Notes under the pieces: model-generated
What the model was told of the DNA's origin: nothing
Database searches by the model: none
What the model saw: only the letters and a program-made list of their open reading frames with translations
In this document: in pieces, positions 6,796-12,689 of the stretch
Numbering within the stretch: the first letter of the stretch is position 1
How the letters are laid out: each line of letters opens with the position of its first letter
Position numbers and translations under genes: made by a program
Source of the DNA: Planctomycetales bacterium
Lineage (GTDB): Bacteria; Planctomycetota; Planctomycetia; Pirellulales; Thermoguttaceae
Assembly: GCA_007119795.1 (NCBI GenBank)
Contig: SKOZ01000083.1
Span: 1 to 13,462, forward strand
DNA: 13,462 bases
Reading direction: 5' to 3'

Positions 6796-7221
6796 ATGGC
6801 ACGTTTCTGGGACGAGAAGCAGGAGACCGCGGAGGTCTTCGATCCGTTGTATCTCGAGCGGAGTCCCCCGGTGGACGATCTCGAGGCGGAGTCCATACGT
6901 CGGCTCTGCGAGGCAGCCACACCTGGTCCCCTGGTGACCGACGAGGAGACCCAGGACCTCGGGGCGGTGGTGGCCACGCTGCCCGATGGCCAATCGATCG
7001 TCAGTCTCGGCGTGGAGACCGCCGCCGACGAAGGAGGCACCCCCGAAGCCATCGAGGCGAACTCCCGGCTTTTCTGCCGGGCTCGCTATTACCTGCTCCG
7101 TCTCCTTCGGGACCGCGAGCGATGGAAACGGGACCGCGAGCGGCTGGAGTCGGAGGTCGCCGAACTGCGGTCGCTGCTCGCCCGCGAAGCGTCGTCCGAG
7201 CGACCGCTCCGGCCGCGGTAA
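6796..7221 (+). CDS. Small Ea22-like protein of unknown function
   Basis: The 141-aa, probably cytoplasmic protein has no signal peptide or membrane segment. Its plan recalls the phage lambda Ea22-like group and related small proteins. These have a short N-terminal helix with an 'AATPGPW'-like motif, a small beta stretch, then an 'N-x-x-F-x-x-A-R' helix leading into a coiled coil. Here these appear as LCEAATPGPLV (37-47, with Leu where Trp is usual), GAVVATLPDGQSIVSLG (56-72), and ANSRLFCRARYYLLRLLRDRERW (88-110), continuing as a charged coiled coil to about 130. The function of such proteins is not established. It has a perfect AGGAGG ribosome-binding site and ends 19 bases before the next gene's ATG, so the two are probably one operon. 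The Ea22-like resemblance is my own pattern judgement and moderate only. Confidence 0.7.
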   Translation: MARFWDEKQETAEVFDPLYLERSPPVDDLEAESIRRLCEAATPGPLVTDEETQDLGAVVATLPDGQSIVSLGVETAADEGGTPEAIEANSRLFCRARYYLLRLLRDRERWKRDRERLESEVAELRSLLAREASSERPLRPR

Positions 7222-7240
7222 GTGAGTGAGGAGTCGCCCT

Positions 7241-7984
7241 ATGATCCACGGAATCTACCTCGTCTTGGCGGCCATACCCTTGGCCGCTGCTGCCGACGGC
7301 CGGCCGGCGCGCCCGGCCGCCGAGGCGGGCAGTCGGGTTACCTCCCCGTCCCCCGATGCCGCCGACTCTGAGGCGCGCCCCGCGCCCCGGAGCGCTTCCG
7401 AACTCCGCGCCGCCGTATTCAGCGCCGTCCGCCGCCGTCAGCGGGTCGGAGAGGACGATCTCGAGCAAGCCGCCCTGGAGTTGCTGGGGCTCTACGAGGA
7501 GGTCCGCGAGTCCGAACGGCTGCCTCGCACCCATCGGGTGAGACTGCTCCACGTGCTCGCCGAGCGGCTGGGGGAGTTCGCCTTCCGGCTGCAGCCGGAG
7601 TCGCGCCGCGAAGCCGGTCCCGGCGGATATGCCGTCCGCGGTGGGGCTGAGATGCGGGGTGATCGGCGCCCTGCCTTCCTGGCCCAGCCGGTCGGTCCCC
7701 CGGCTCCCGGGCGAGCCCGTGCCGCGGCTCCCATGGCCGGCCCGCCCGGTGGTGCAGGTCCCCTCGCCGGTCCGCAGCCCGGCGGCGGGGCGGCCGGCGA
7801 TTACGGCGAGCAGCTCGCCGACTTGATCCGCCGCACGATCGCCCCGTCCACCTGGGACACGATGGGCGGCCCGGGGACGATCCACTACTGGCAACCCGGT
7901 CAAGCCATGGTCGTACGCCAGCGGCAAGACGTTCACCAGCAAATCGGCGATCTCTTTCGCCAACTCGAGCGGGTCAACCGCTAA
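7241..7984 (+). CDS. Secreted/periplasmic protein of unknown function with a conserved C-terminal block
   Basis: The 247-aa product starts at ATG 7241, chosen because GAGGAG (7228-7233) sits 7 bases upstream and the N-terminus (MIHGIYLVLAAIPLAAAADG) is a short signal peptide with probable cleavage after AAA-A (about residue 18). A charged helical region (53-118) resembles a coiled or TPR-like helix pair. A Pro/Gly/Ala linker (about 125-186) follows. The C-terminal block (187-247) reads YGEQLADLIRRTIAPSTWDTMGGPGTIHYW, then MVVRQRQDVHQQIGDLFRQLERV. I have seen this arrangement ('ADLI..TI.P.TWD..GGPG.I.Y...LVV.Q...VH.QI..LL..L') in planctomycete secreted proteins, and it recalls the small N-domains of secretins. 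Its role is unknown. It is embedded between genes with tight spacing on the same strand. Confidence 0.75.
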   Translation: MIHGIYLVLAAIPLAAAADGRPARPAAEAGSRVTSPSPDAADSEARPAPRSASELRAAVFSAVRRRQRVGEDDLEQAALELLGLYEEVRESERLPRTHRVRLLHVLAERLGEFAFRLQPESRREAGPGGYAVRGGAEMRGDRRPAFLAQPVGPPAPGRARAAAPMAGPPGGAGPLAGPQPGGGAAGDYGEQLADLIRRTIAPSTWDTMGGPGTIHYWQPGQAMVVRQRQDVHQQIGDLFRQLERVNR

Positions 7985-7996
7985 AAAGGAGGTGAT
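7985..7996 (+). promoter_or_regulatory. Extended Shine-Dalgarno of the thiamine-binding gene
   Basis: AAAGGAGGTGAT matches, over 12 consecutive bases, the complement of the usual bacterial 16S rRNA 3' tail. The AGGAGG core (7987-7992) is 8 bases before the ATG at 8001. It overlaps the end of the preceding gene by no bases and fixes the start at 8001 rather than the GTG at 7992, which lies inside the site itself. Confidence 0.85.
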
Positions 7997-8000
7997 TCCA

Positions 8001-8309
8001 ATGGTCTTGCTTGAATTCAGCATGTACCCCCTCGACAAGGGAGCCAGCGTCAGCCCCTTCGTGGCTCGCGGTCTGGAAATCATCGACCGCAGCGGACTCG
8101 ACTACCAGTGCCATGCCATGGGGACTACGCTCGAGGGAGAGTTTGACGAGGTGATGGCCGTCGTCCAGGAGTGCTTTCGAGCGATGGCCGCCGATTGCGA
8201 CCGGATCGAGTGCAGTATCAAGCTCGACTATCGCAAGGGCAGGCGCGACCAGTTGCGTGCCAAGGTCGCCAGCGTAGAAGAGAAGCTCGGCCGCCCCGTC
8301 CACAAATGA
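8001..8309 (+). CDS. MTH1187-family (DUF77) thiamine-binding protein
   Basis: The 102-aa cytoplasmic protein is a full-length member of the MTH1187/YkoF-like family (ferredoxin-like fold, homo-oligomeric), whose members bind thiamine or a related pyrimidine in several bacteria. Visible hallmarks are the N-terminal strand VLLEFSMYPLDKGASVSPFVARGLEIIDRSG (2-32), the YQCHAMGTTLEGEFDEVMAVVQECFRAM segment (35-62), and the terminal strand DRIECSIKLDYRKGRRDQL (67-85), followed by a helix with the conserved 'V..K......' tail. Length is typical for the family. It follows the secreted protein by 16 bases and has an extended Shine-Dalgarno, so it is probably translated at high efficiency. No TPP riboswitch or thiamine-pathway gene is seen nearby, so a link to thiamine supply is known only from the family. 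Confidence 0.9.
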   Translation: MVLLEFSMYPLDKGASVSPFVARGLEIIDRSGLDYQCHAMGTTLEGEFDEVMAVVQECFRAMAADCDRIECSIKLDYRKGRRDQLRAKVASVEEKLGRPVHK

Positions 8310-8357
8310 GCCCGCCGGCAGGAAACTCCCTCGCCGAGAAAATCCCCCCACCGCAAG

Positions 8358-8429
8358 CTACCCGGCCAGGATTTGAACCTGGAACGAGGGAACCAAAATC
8401 CCTAGTGTTGCCATTTACACCACCGGGTA
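8358..8429 (-). tRNA. tRNA-Gln (anticodon TTG)
   Basis: The minus strand folds into a complete 72-base cloverleaf. The acceptor stem TACCCGG/CCGGGTA has U1-A72, as in bacterial tRNA-Gln. The D-arm is GTGT...ACAC. The anticodon stem AGGGA/TCCCT carries a loop TTTTGGT whose anticodon TTG reads CAA, and the T-arm is CCAGG-TTCAAAT-CCTGG. The discriminator is G, and the 3' CCA is not encoded (CTT follows). The gene points toward the upstream thiamine-binding gene, convergent with it. A promoter candidate lies about 125 bases upstream on the same strand. Confidence 0.95.
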
Positions 8430-8553
8430 GTAATGCCCCTTCGGCATCGGACGGATTGGGGCCTTTCCAGACGCCGACACCGGTCGGCGGTTCGATGTGC
8501 CTCACGTTCTGGCGGCTCCAGGTGAAACCGGTGCCGGTAGTGCTGAATATCGC

Positions 8554-8583
8554 ATCGTATACGACGGGAAAGCGAACCGTCAA
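8554..8583 (-). promoter_or_regulatory. Sigma70-like promoter candidate for tRNA-Gln
   Basis: Read on the minus strand, TTGACG (8583-8578) matches 5 of 6 -35 positions. It is followed by TATACG (8561-8556, spacer 16) or TACGAT (8559-8554, spacer 18) as the -10. Transcription would start near 8548, giving the tRNA a leader of about 120 bases. Strong -35/-10 boxes suit a tRNA gene, but the leader is long. Confidence 0.55.
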
Positions 8584-8639
8584 GCGAGCCCGAAGAGAGA
8601 ACATTGCCATGCCGTTTCGGAAGGGCTCGCGGGGGCGCG

Positions 8640-8669
8640 TTGCCCATGGGCCGGTGGATGGGTGATAAT
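8640..8669 (+). promoter_or_regulatory. Sigma70-like promoter candidate for the dehydrogenase
   Basis: TTGCCC (8640-8645) and, after 18 bases, GATAAT (8664-8669), a -10 with 5 of 6 matches. Transcription would start near 8676, after the TTG at 8672. This argues that the protein does not start at that TTG. Confidence 0.45.
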
Positions 8670-8848
8670 GGTTGGATATCCCTTTCCGACCCAGCCTCCC
8701 ACCTGCGGACCATGCCATGACCATAGCTTCTCTCGCGGCGCCCGCCGGACGCCGGCGCTCCGCTGCCGCGCCCGCTCCATCTCCCGCCACTCCGCCGAGC
8801 CGGCAAGCGCCTAGCCGCTTCCCTTCCCACGTCGATTTATCCCTTGCC

Positions 8849-11098
8849 ATGCGTTCGGCGCTGCCGGTAATCCTGCTCTTGGGCAGCCTCACGGCCGGGG
8901 CCTGGGTTGGGGATTCGTGGGCGGGCGCCGGGCCGCCCGCGGCCGAGGCCGGAGAGGGCGCATTGCACGCGGTGGAGCCGGGGCTGCCGCGTTTCCAGGC
9001 GGTCGACACCTCGTTCCTGATGGGGTCGCCCGATCCCCTGCCTCCACTGGCCATCGAGGGCGCCTTCCCCAACCTGCAGTTCGACCGGCCGCTGCAGGTC
9101 ACCCATGCCGGCGACGGCAGCGACCGGCTCTTCGTCTGCGAGCAGGCGGGGCGCATCTGGGTCTTCCCCAACCGCCGCGACGTCACCGAGGCCGAGCGGC
9201 ACCTGTTCCTCGACCTCAGCGACCGCGTCGCCACGAATCAGTCCGAGGAGGGGCTGATGTCGATCGCCTTCCATCCCAACTTCCGCGAGAACGGGATGGT
9301 CTTCGTGTACTATACGGTCCGTCCCCTGGCGAGCGTCGTCGCCCGCTACCGCGTCATGGAGCCGGGGGCCAACCGCGTCGATCCGCGGACGGGCACCACG
9401 ATCCTCACCTTCGAGCAGCCTTACTGGAACCACAACGGCGGCAGCATGGCCTTCGGCCCCGACGGCTACCTCTACATCGGCCTGGGCGACGGCGGCTCGG
9501 GGGGCGATCCCCTGGGGCACGGCCAGAATCTCGGCACCCTATTGGGCTCCATCCTGCGAATCGACGTGGACCGCCGCAGCCCGGGGCGCATGTACGCCAT
9601 CCCCTCCGACAATCCCTTCGTCGGCCAGGGGCCCGAGGTCCGCGAGGAGATCTGGGCTTACGGGCTCCGGAACGTCTGGCGGCTCTCCTTCGATCGTCTC
9701 ACCGGCGCCCTCTGGGCCGCCGACGTGGGCCAGGACGCCTGGGAAGAGATCAACGTCATCGAGCGCGGGGGCAATTATGGGTGGAACCTCCGCGAGGGGA
9801 CCCACCCCTTCCGCCCCGAACTGGCCACGGGCGAGGAGGAGCTGACCGATCCGATTTGGGAGTATCCCCATAGCGAAGGCAAGTCGATCACGGGTGGAGT
9901 GGTCTACCGGGGACGGCGGTTTCGCGAGCTCTTCGGGGCCTACCTGTACGCCGACTTCGTGACCGGGCGCGTCTGGGCGCTGCGTTACGACGGGGAGGAG
10001 GTGACCAGCAACATCGAGATCGCCGCGCCGCGGCAGTTGCCCATCACATCCTTCGGCGAAGATGCCGCGGGCGAGGTCTACTTCACGGCCTTCGACGGCT
10101 ACGTGTATACCTTTGAGCCGGCCGAGGACGAGGGCGATACCGCATCCCTCCCCTTCCCGCGGCTCCTCTCCCAGACGGAGCTCTTCACCTCGACGGCGAC
10201 GATGACGCCCGTCGAGGGGCTGATCCCCTACGAGGTCAACGTACCGCTTTGGTCGGACGGCACGGAGAAGGAGCGGTACATCGCCCTGCCGCGGCCCGCC
10301 TCGATCGAATTCAGCGCCGAGGAGCCGTGGGAGCTGCCCGTGGGAACGGTGCTGGTGAAGACCTTCCTTCTCGACCGCGTGCCGGGCGACCCGAGCACCC
10401 GGAGGCGCCTGGAGACGCGGCTCTTGGTCCACAATCCCCGTGGCTGGGCGGGCTATACCTACGTGTGGAACGAAGCACAGACGGATGCCCGCCTGATCGA
10501 TACGGCAGTGACCCACCCCTTCGTCGTGGAGACGGCCGAGGGGCCGCAGCGGCTCGACTGGTACTTTCCCAGCCGCGCCGACTGCAACGCCTGTCACACG
10601 GCCGCTGCGGGGCACGCCCTGGGAACCCATACGGCGCAGATGAACCGCCTGGCCGACTACGCGGGCGGTACGGTGAACCAACTCGAGGCCATGGAACGGC
10701 TGGGGATGTTTGCCGCGCCGCTACCCGCCGCCGAAGAGCTCCCTGCACATCCCGACTGGGAAGACGCCCATGCCGATCTCGGCGCCGCCGTCCGCGGCTA
10801 TCTGGAGACCAACTGCGCCGTGTGCCACCAGCCGGGCGGCCCCTCCGGCACGGACCTCGATCTGCGGGCCTTCGTGCCGCTGGCAGCCACCGGCCTCGTG
10901 GACCGCGAACCGACGCTCCGCCTCGGCGGGGAAGACTTGATGCTCCTCGTTCCGGGCGATCCGCACCGCTCGGAGCTCTACCTGCGCGTGCGCGCCCGCG
11001 GCGCCGGGCAGATGCCTCCGCTGGCCACGCACCTTCCGGACCGGGTCGCCCTGGAACGGCTGGGGCGATGGATCGCCTCGCTTCCCGCCGAACCGTAA
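8849..11098 (+). CDS. Secreted PQQ-type sugar dehydrogenase-like protein fused to two cytochrome c heme sites
   Basis: From ATG 8849 the product is 749 aa. The N-terminus (MRSALPVILLLGSLTAGAW) is a good signal peptide, which is why this start is preferred over in-frame starts at 8672 and 8717. No Shine-Dalgarno is seen. Residues about 80-425 form a soluble glucose/sorbosone dehydrogenase-type beta-propeller, with EEGLMSIAFHPNF (133-145), NHNGGSMAFGPDGYLYIGLGDGG (194-216), the IWAYGLRNVWRLSFD stretch (268-282) and GGNYGWNLREG (307-317). Residues about 435-749 match the cytochrome-bearing domain found in the HNE_0200-like group (PVEGLIPYEVNVPLWSDGTEKER within it). They contain two CxxCH sites, CNACH (579-583) and CAVCH (656-660), with a candidate axial Met in GQMPPL (722). 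The likely role is periplasmic oxidation of a sugar or alcohol with electron transfer to heme; substrate and PQQ use are inferred. Confidence 0.88.
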   Translation: MRSALPVILLLGSLTAGAWVGDSWAGAGPPAAEAGEGALHAVEPGLPRFQAVDTSFLMGSPDPLPPLAIEGAFPNLQFDRPLQVTHAGDGSDRLFVCEQAGRIWVFPNRRDVTEAERHLFLDLSDRVATNQSEEGLMSIAFHPNFRENGMVFVYYTVRPLASVVARYRVMEPGANRVDPRTGTTILTFEQPYWNHNGGSMAFGPDGYLYIGLGDGGSGGDPLGHGQNLGTLLGSILRIDVDRRSPGRMYAIPSDNPFVGQGPEVREEIWAYGLRNVWRLSFDRLTGALWAADVGQDAWEEINVIERGGNYGWNLREGTHPFRPELATGEEELTDPIWEYPHSEGKSITGGVVYRGRRFRELFGAYLYADFVTGRVWALRYDGEEVTSNIEIAAPRQLPITSFGEDAAGEVYFTAFDGYVYTFEPAEDEGDTASLPFPRLLSQTELFTSTATMTPVEGLIPYEVNVPLWSDGTEKERYIALPRPASIEFSAEEPWELPVGTVLVKTFLLDRVPGDPSTRRRLETRLLVHNPRGWAGYTYVWNEAQTDARLIDTAVTHPFVVETAEGPQRLDWYFPSRADCNACHTAAAGHALGTHTAQMNRLADYAGGTVNQLEAMERLGMFAAPLPAAEELPAHPDWEDAHADLGAAVRGYLETNCAVCHQPGGPSGTDLDLRAFVPLAATGLVDREPTLRLGGEDLMLLVPGDPHRSELYLRVRARGAGQMPPLATHLPDRVALERLGRWIASLPAEP

Positions 11099-11173
11099 CG
11101 GCCTTCTGCGGGTCTCCGGCAAAGGCCGGCGATTCTTGAAACCGGCGGCTTCCGGCCGGCGAATCGTAGGGTG

Positions 11174-11196
11174 TTCGCTTTGATGAGCAAAGCGAG
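11174..11196. repeat. Palindrome TCGCTTTG...CAAAGCGA between two genes
   Basis: TCGCTTTG (11175-11182) pairs with CAAAGCGA (11188-11195) around a 5-base ATGAG loop, extendable by one G-U pair to 11174/11196. Just upstream GGCCGGCGATTC (11124-11135) recurs as GGCCGGCGAATC (11154-11165). The block between the dehydrogenase and fasciclin genes is therefore built from short repeats. It could be a REP-like intergenic palindrome or a transcript-end structure; it has no U-tract. Confidence 0.45.
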
Positions 11197-11235
11197 TATC
11201 GAGTCCCCCAACCCCGCGTCGAAGGAAGGTTTCTC

Positions 11236-11745
11236 ATGAAGACCATGCTCTACGGAATGTCGCTGGCTGCCGCTCTGGCACTTGCCGCGCCCAGCTCCGC
11301 CCCGGCCGAATCGTGTGCGGCCCCCCCGGAGGCCCCGAAGGACATCGTCGCCACGGCGGTCGCCGCCGACGACTTCACGACTTTGGTGGCCGCCGTCCAG
11401 GCGGCAGGCCTCGTCGAGACGTTGCAGGGCGAAGGTCCCTTCACGGTATTCGCCCCCACCGACGAGGCGTTCGAGAAGCTTCCGGAGGGGACGGTCGAGG
11501 CGCTGCTGAAGCCGGAGAACAAGGAGAAGCTCGTTGCGGTGCTGACCTATCACGTCGTTCCCGGCCGCGTGCTGGCCGCCGATGTGGTCCAGCTCTCCGA
11601 GGCCAAGACCGTGCAAGGCTCGGCAGTGCGCATTCGCGTCGACGATGGCAAGGTCCGCGTCGACGACGCGACGGTGACTGCTACCGACATTGTCTGCTCC
11701 AACGGGGTGATCCACATCATTGACGCGGTGATCCTCCCGGAGTAA
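11236..11745 (+). CDS. Secreted fasciclin (FAS1)-domain protein
   Basis: The 169-aa protein has a signal peptide ([24 protein letters not shown]) followed by a single complete FAS1 domain (about 36-168). Hallmarks are the H1 motif [11 protein letters not shown] (69-79), the YH motif YHVVPGRV (105-112), and the H2 motif [13 protein letters not shown] (156-168). Such domains mediate adhesion or scaffold functions on the cell surface or in the periplasm; ligand and partner cannot be read here. AAGGAAGG (about 11221-11228) precedes the ATG at suitable spacing. Length is typical of single-domain bacterial FAS1 proteins. Cysteines at about 27 and 154 could pair. It lies downstream of the dehydrogenase on the same strand with a repeat-filled 137-base gap, so linkage of function is not evident. 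Confidence 0.92.
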   Translation: MKTMLYGMSLAAALALAAPSSAPAESCAAPPEAPKDIVATAVAADDFTTLVAAVQAAGLVETLQGEGPFTVFAPTDEAFEKLPEGTVEALLKPENKEKLVAVLTYHVVPGRVLAADVVQLSEAKTVQGSAVRIRVDDGKVRVDDATVTATDIVCSNGVIHIIDAVILPE

Positions 11746-11771
11746 GCTGGGGTCGCCTCGTTTTGCGGGTT

Positions 11772-11795
11772 GGGGGGTCCCGGTTGGGGCCCCCC
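11772..11795 (+). other. Strong G/C hairpin ahead of the second sigma gene
   Basis: GGGGGGTCCC (11772-11781) pairs over 10 positions (one G-U) with GGGGCCCCCC (11786-11795) around a GGTT loop. It begins 26 bases after the fasciclin stop and ends 34 bases before the GTG of the sigma gene. No U-tract follows, so it is not a standard intrinsic terminator. It could end or insulate the fasciclin transcript, or shape the leader of the sigma operon. Confidence 0.5.
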
Positions 11796-11817
11796 GATTC
11801 CGTGCGCCAGATCCGTT

Positions 11818-11823
11818 GGGGAG
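11818..11823 (+). promoter_or_regulatory. Ribosome binding site deciding the 11830 GTG start
   Basis: GGGGAG (11818-11823) lies 6 bases before GTG 11830. It favours this start over the ATG at 11770, which would put the strong hairpin at 11772-11795 inside the coding region and add 20 residues without family match. Confidence 0.65.
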
Positions 11824-11829
11824 CTATCG

Positions 11830-12390
11830 GTGCCGCTGACTGTCCTCGAGAGGATTGCCGCGGGTGATCCGTCGGCCGTGGACGAATGCATCGAGCGGTT
11901 CGGCCGCCTCGTCTGGTCGCTGGTTCGGCGCTACTGCCGCGACTACGGCGCGGCCGAGGATGCCGTCCAGGAGATCTTCATCGACGTCTGGAAGAACGCC
12001 GCGCGGTTCGATCCTCAAGCGGCCGCCGAGACGACCTTCATTGCCATGCTCGCCCGCCGGCGGCTCATCGACCGGTACCGCAAGAGCCAACGGCGCCCCG
12101 CGGCGCACTCCATGGGCGAGCGCGACGACCCTCCCGCGTCTCACGGCGGCGACTTGCTCGAGACGGCGGAAGAGGCGCAGCGCGCCCGCGAGGCACTCGA
12201 GCAGCTCCGCCCCCGGGAGCGCGAGGTGATCCGGCTGGCTATCGACCAGGGATTCTCGCAGTCGCAGATTGCCGAGGTGACCGGCTTGCCGCTGGGAACC
12301 GTGAAGACGCACGCGCGGCGGGGCCTCATGCGCCTGCGCCAGCTCCTTGCGCCCGCGGTGGCGCCCTTCGGCAAGGAGGATGCCCCGTGA
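11830..12390 (+). CDS. RNA polymerase sigma factor, ECF subfamily (second module)
   Basis: The 186-aa product is an ECF sigma-70 factor. Region sigma2 (about 10-85) contains FGRLVWSLVRRYCRDYGAAEDAVQEIFIDVWKNAARFD (24-61) for core binding and TTFIAMLARRRLIDRYRKSQR (68-88) for -10 recognition. Region sigma4 (about 120-172) contains LRPREREVIRLAIDQGFSQSQIAEVTGLPLGTVKTHARRGLMRLR (126-170) with its helix-turn-helix. The SigK-like look is an impression only. The GTG start has a Shine-Dalgarno GGGGAG 6 bases upstream. Its TGA overlaps the GTG of the next gene by 4 bases. No convincing promoter was found in the 84-base gap ahead of it. The paired putative anti-sigma and cobalamin protein downstream suggest a cytoplasmic, not envelope, signal. 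Confidence 0.92.
   Translation: MPLTVLERIAAGDPSAVDECIERFGRLVWSLVRRYCRDYGAAEDAVQEIFIDVWKNAARFDPQAAAETTFIAMLARRRLIDRYRKSQRRPAAHSMGERDDPPASHGGDLLETAEEAQRAREALEQLRPREREVIRLAIDQGFSQSQIAEVTGLPLGTVKTHARRGLMRLRQLLAPAVAPFGKEDAP
12373..12379 (+). promoter_or_regulatory. Ribosome binding site of the putative anti-sigma gene
   Basis: AAGGAGG (12373-12379) lies 7 bases before the GTG at 12387, inside the end of the sigma gene. It supports the GTG start and the 4-base overlap. Confidence 0.75.
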
Positions 12391-12689
12391 ACGGCTTTTC
12401 GCCAGCCTCGGAGCGTGAATTGCTGGCTCTTCTGGCCGATCGGGCCCTTTTCGGCCTGGGACCGGCCGCCCACCGCCGGCTGTCCCGGCATCTTGCCGAG
12501 CGGCCCGAGAGCGACGCCGAGATCATGGACCGCACCGCTGCCCTCCTCTTGCTCGGAGCGCGCATGCCGTCGGAACCGCTCCCCGAAGCAATCAGCCGAG
12601 AGATCCGCGCCGCGGCCGAACGCTTCCTCGCTCAGCGCGCGGCCGGCGGCGAACCCACTCCCGATTTCCAAGATGGTTACCCGCCATGA
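12387..12689 (+). CDS. Putative soluble anti-sigma factor
   Basis: The 100-aa protein starts at GTG 12387, supported by AAGGAGG 7 bases upstream. GTGA overlaps the sigma stop by 4 bases and its own TGA overlaps the next ATG by 4 bases. The N-terminal stretch ELLALLADRALFGLGPAAHRRLSRHLAERPESDAE (11-45) resembles the start of short zinc-less anti-sigma regulators of the 'LLADRALFGL..EE...L..LL' type. The rest is helical (MDRTAALLLLGARM, 47-60; ISREIRAAAERFLAQRA, 69-85). Unlike many of this type there is no transmembrane segment, so it should be soluble. No cysteine is present. Position directly after an ECF sigma gene is the main evidence for the role; anti-sigma activity is inferred. Confidence 0.6.
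   Translation: MNGFSPASERELLALLADRALFGLGPAAHRRLSRHLAERPESDAEIMDRTAALLLLGARMPSEPLPEAISREIRAAAERFLAQRAAGGEPTPDFQDGYPP

Larger units (their letters stand above)
8430..8848. other. Intergenic region with two divergent promoter candidates
   Basis: No gene is supported in these 419 bases. On the minus strand the tRNA-Gln promoter candidate lies at 8554-8583. On the plus strand a candidate for the dehydrogenase gene lies at 8640-8669. A 7-bp hairpin, CGCCGAC (8472-8478) with GTCGGCG (8483-8489), sits in what would be the tRNA's long 5' leader. Open frames here cross the tRNA and are not credible. Confidence 0.5.

Noticed and set aside
6657..7229. Open frame overlapping the Ea22-like gene in another phase
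   Set aside because: It lacks a ribosome-binding site and gives an Arg/Gly-rich translation. The frame from 6796 has a perfect AGGAGG site and recognisable motifs.
8672..8848. In-frame extension of the dehydrogenase to TTG 8672 or ATG 8717
   Set aside because: The added 45-59 residues are Pro/Ala/Ser/Arg-rich and would bury the signal peptide that begins at 8849. The promoter candidate predicts a transcript starting after 8672. The ATG at 8717 cannot be fully excluded.
8218..9234. Minus-strand open frame crossing the tRNA region
   Set aside because: It overlaps a complete tRNA-Gln cloverleaf, the thiamine-binding gene and the dehydrogenase gene; it is a chance frame.
9539..10681. 380-codon minus-strand open frame opposite the dehydrogenase
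   Set aside because: It is the antisense shadow of a gene with propeller motifs and CxxCH heme sites.
11772..11795. Intrinsic terminator for the fasciclin gene
   Set aside because: The stem is strong but no run of T follows, so a rho-independent terminator is not supported; it is kept as an unassigned hairpin.
11770..11829. ATG 11770 as start of the second sigma factor
   Set aside because: It would place the strong hairpin inside the coding region, has no Shine-Dalgarno, and adds residues unlike the family. GTG 11830 has GGGGAG 6 bases upstream.
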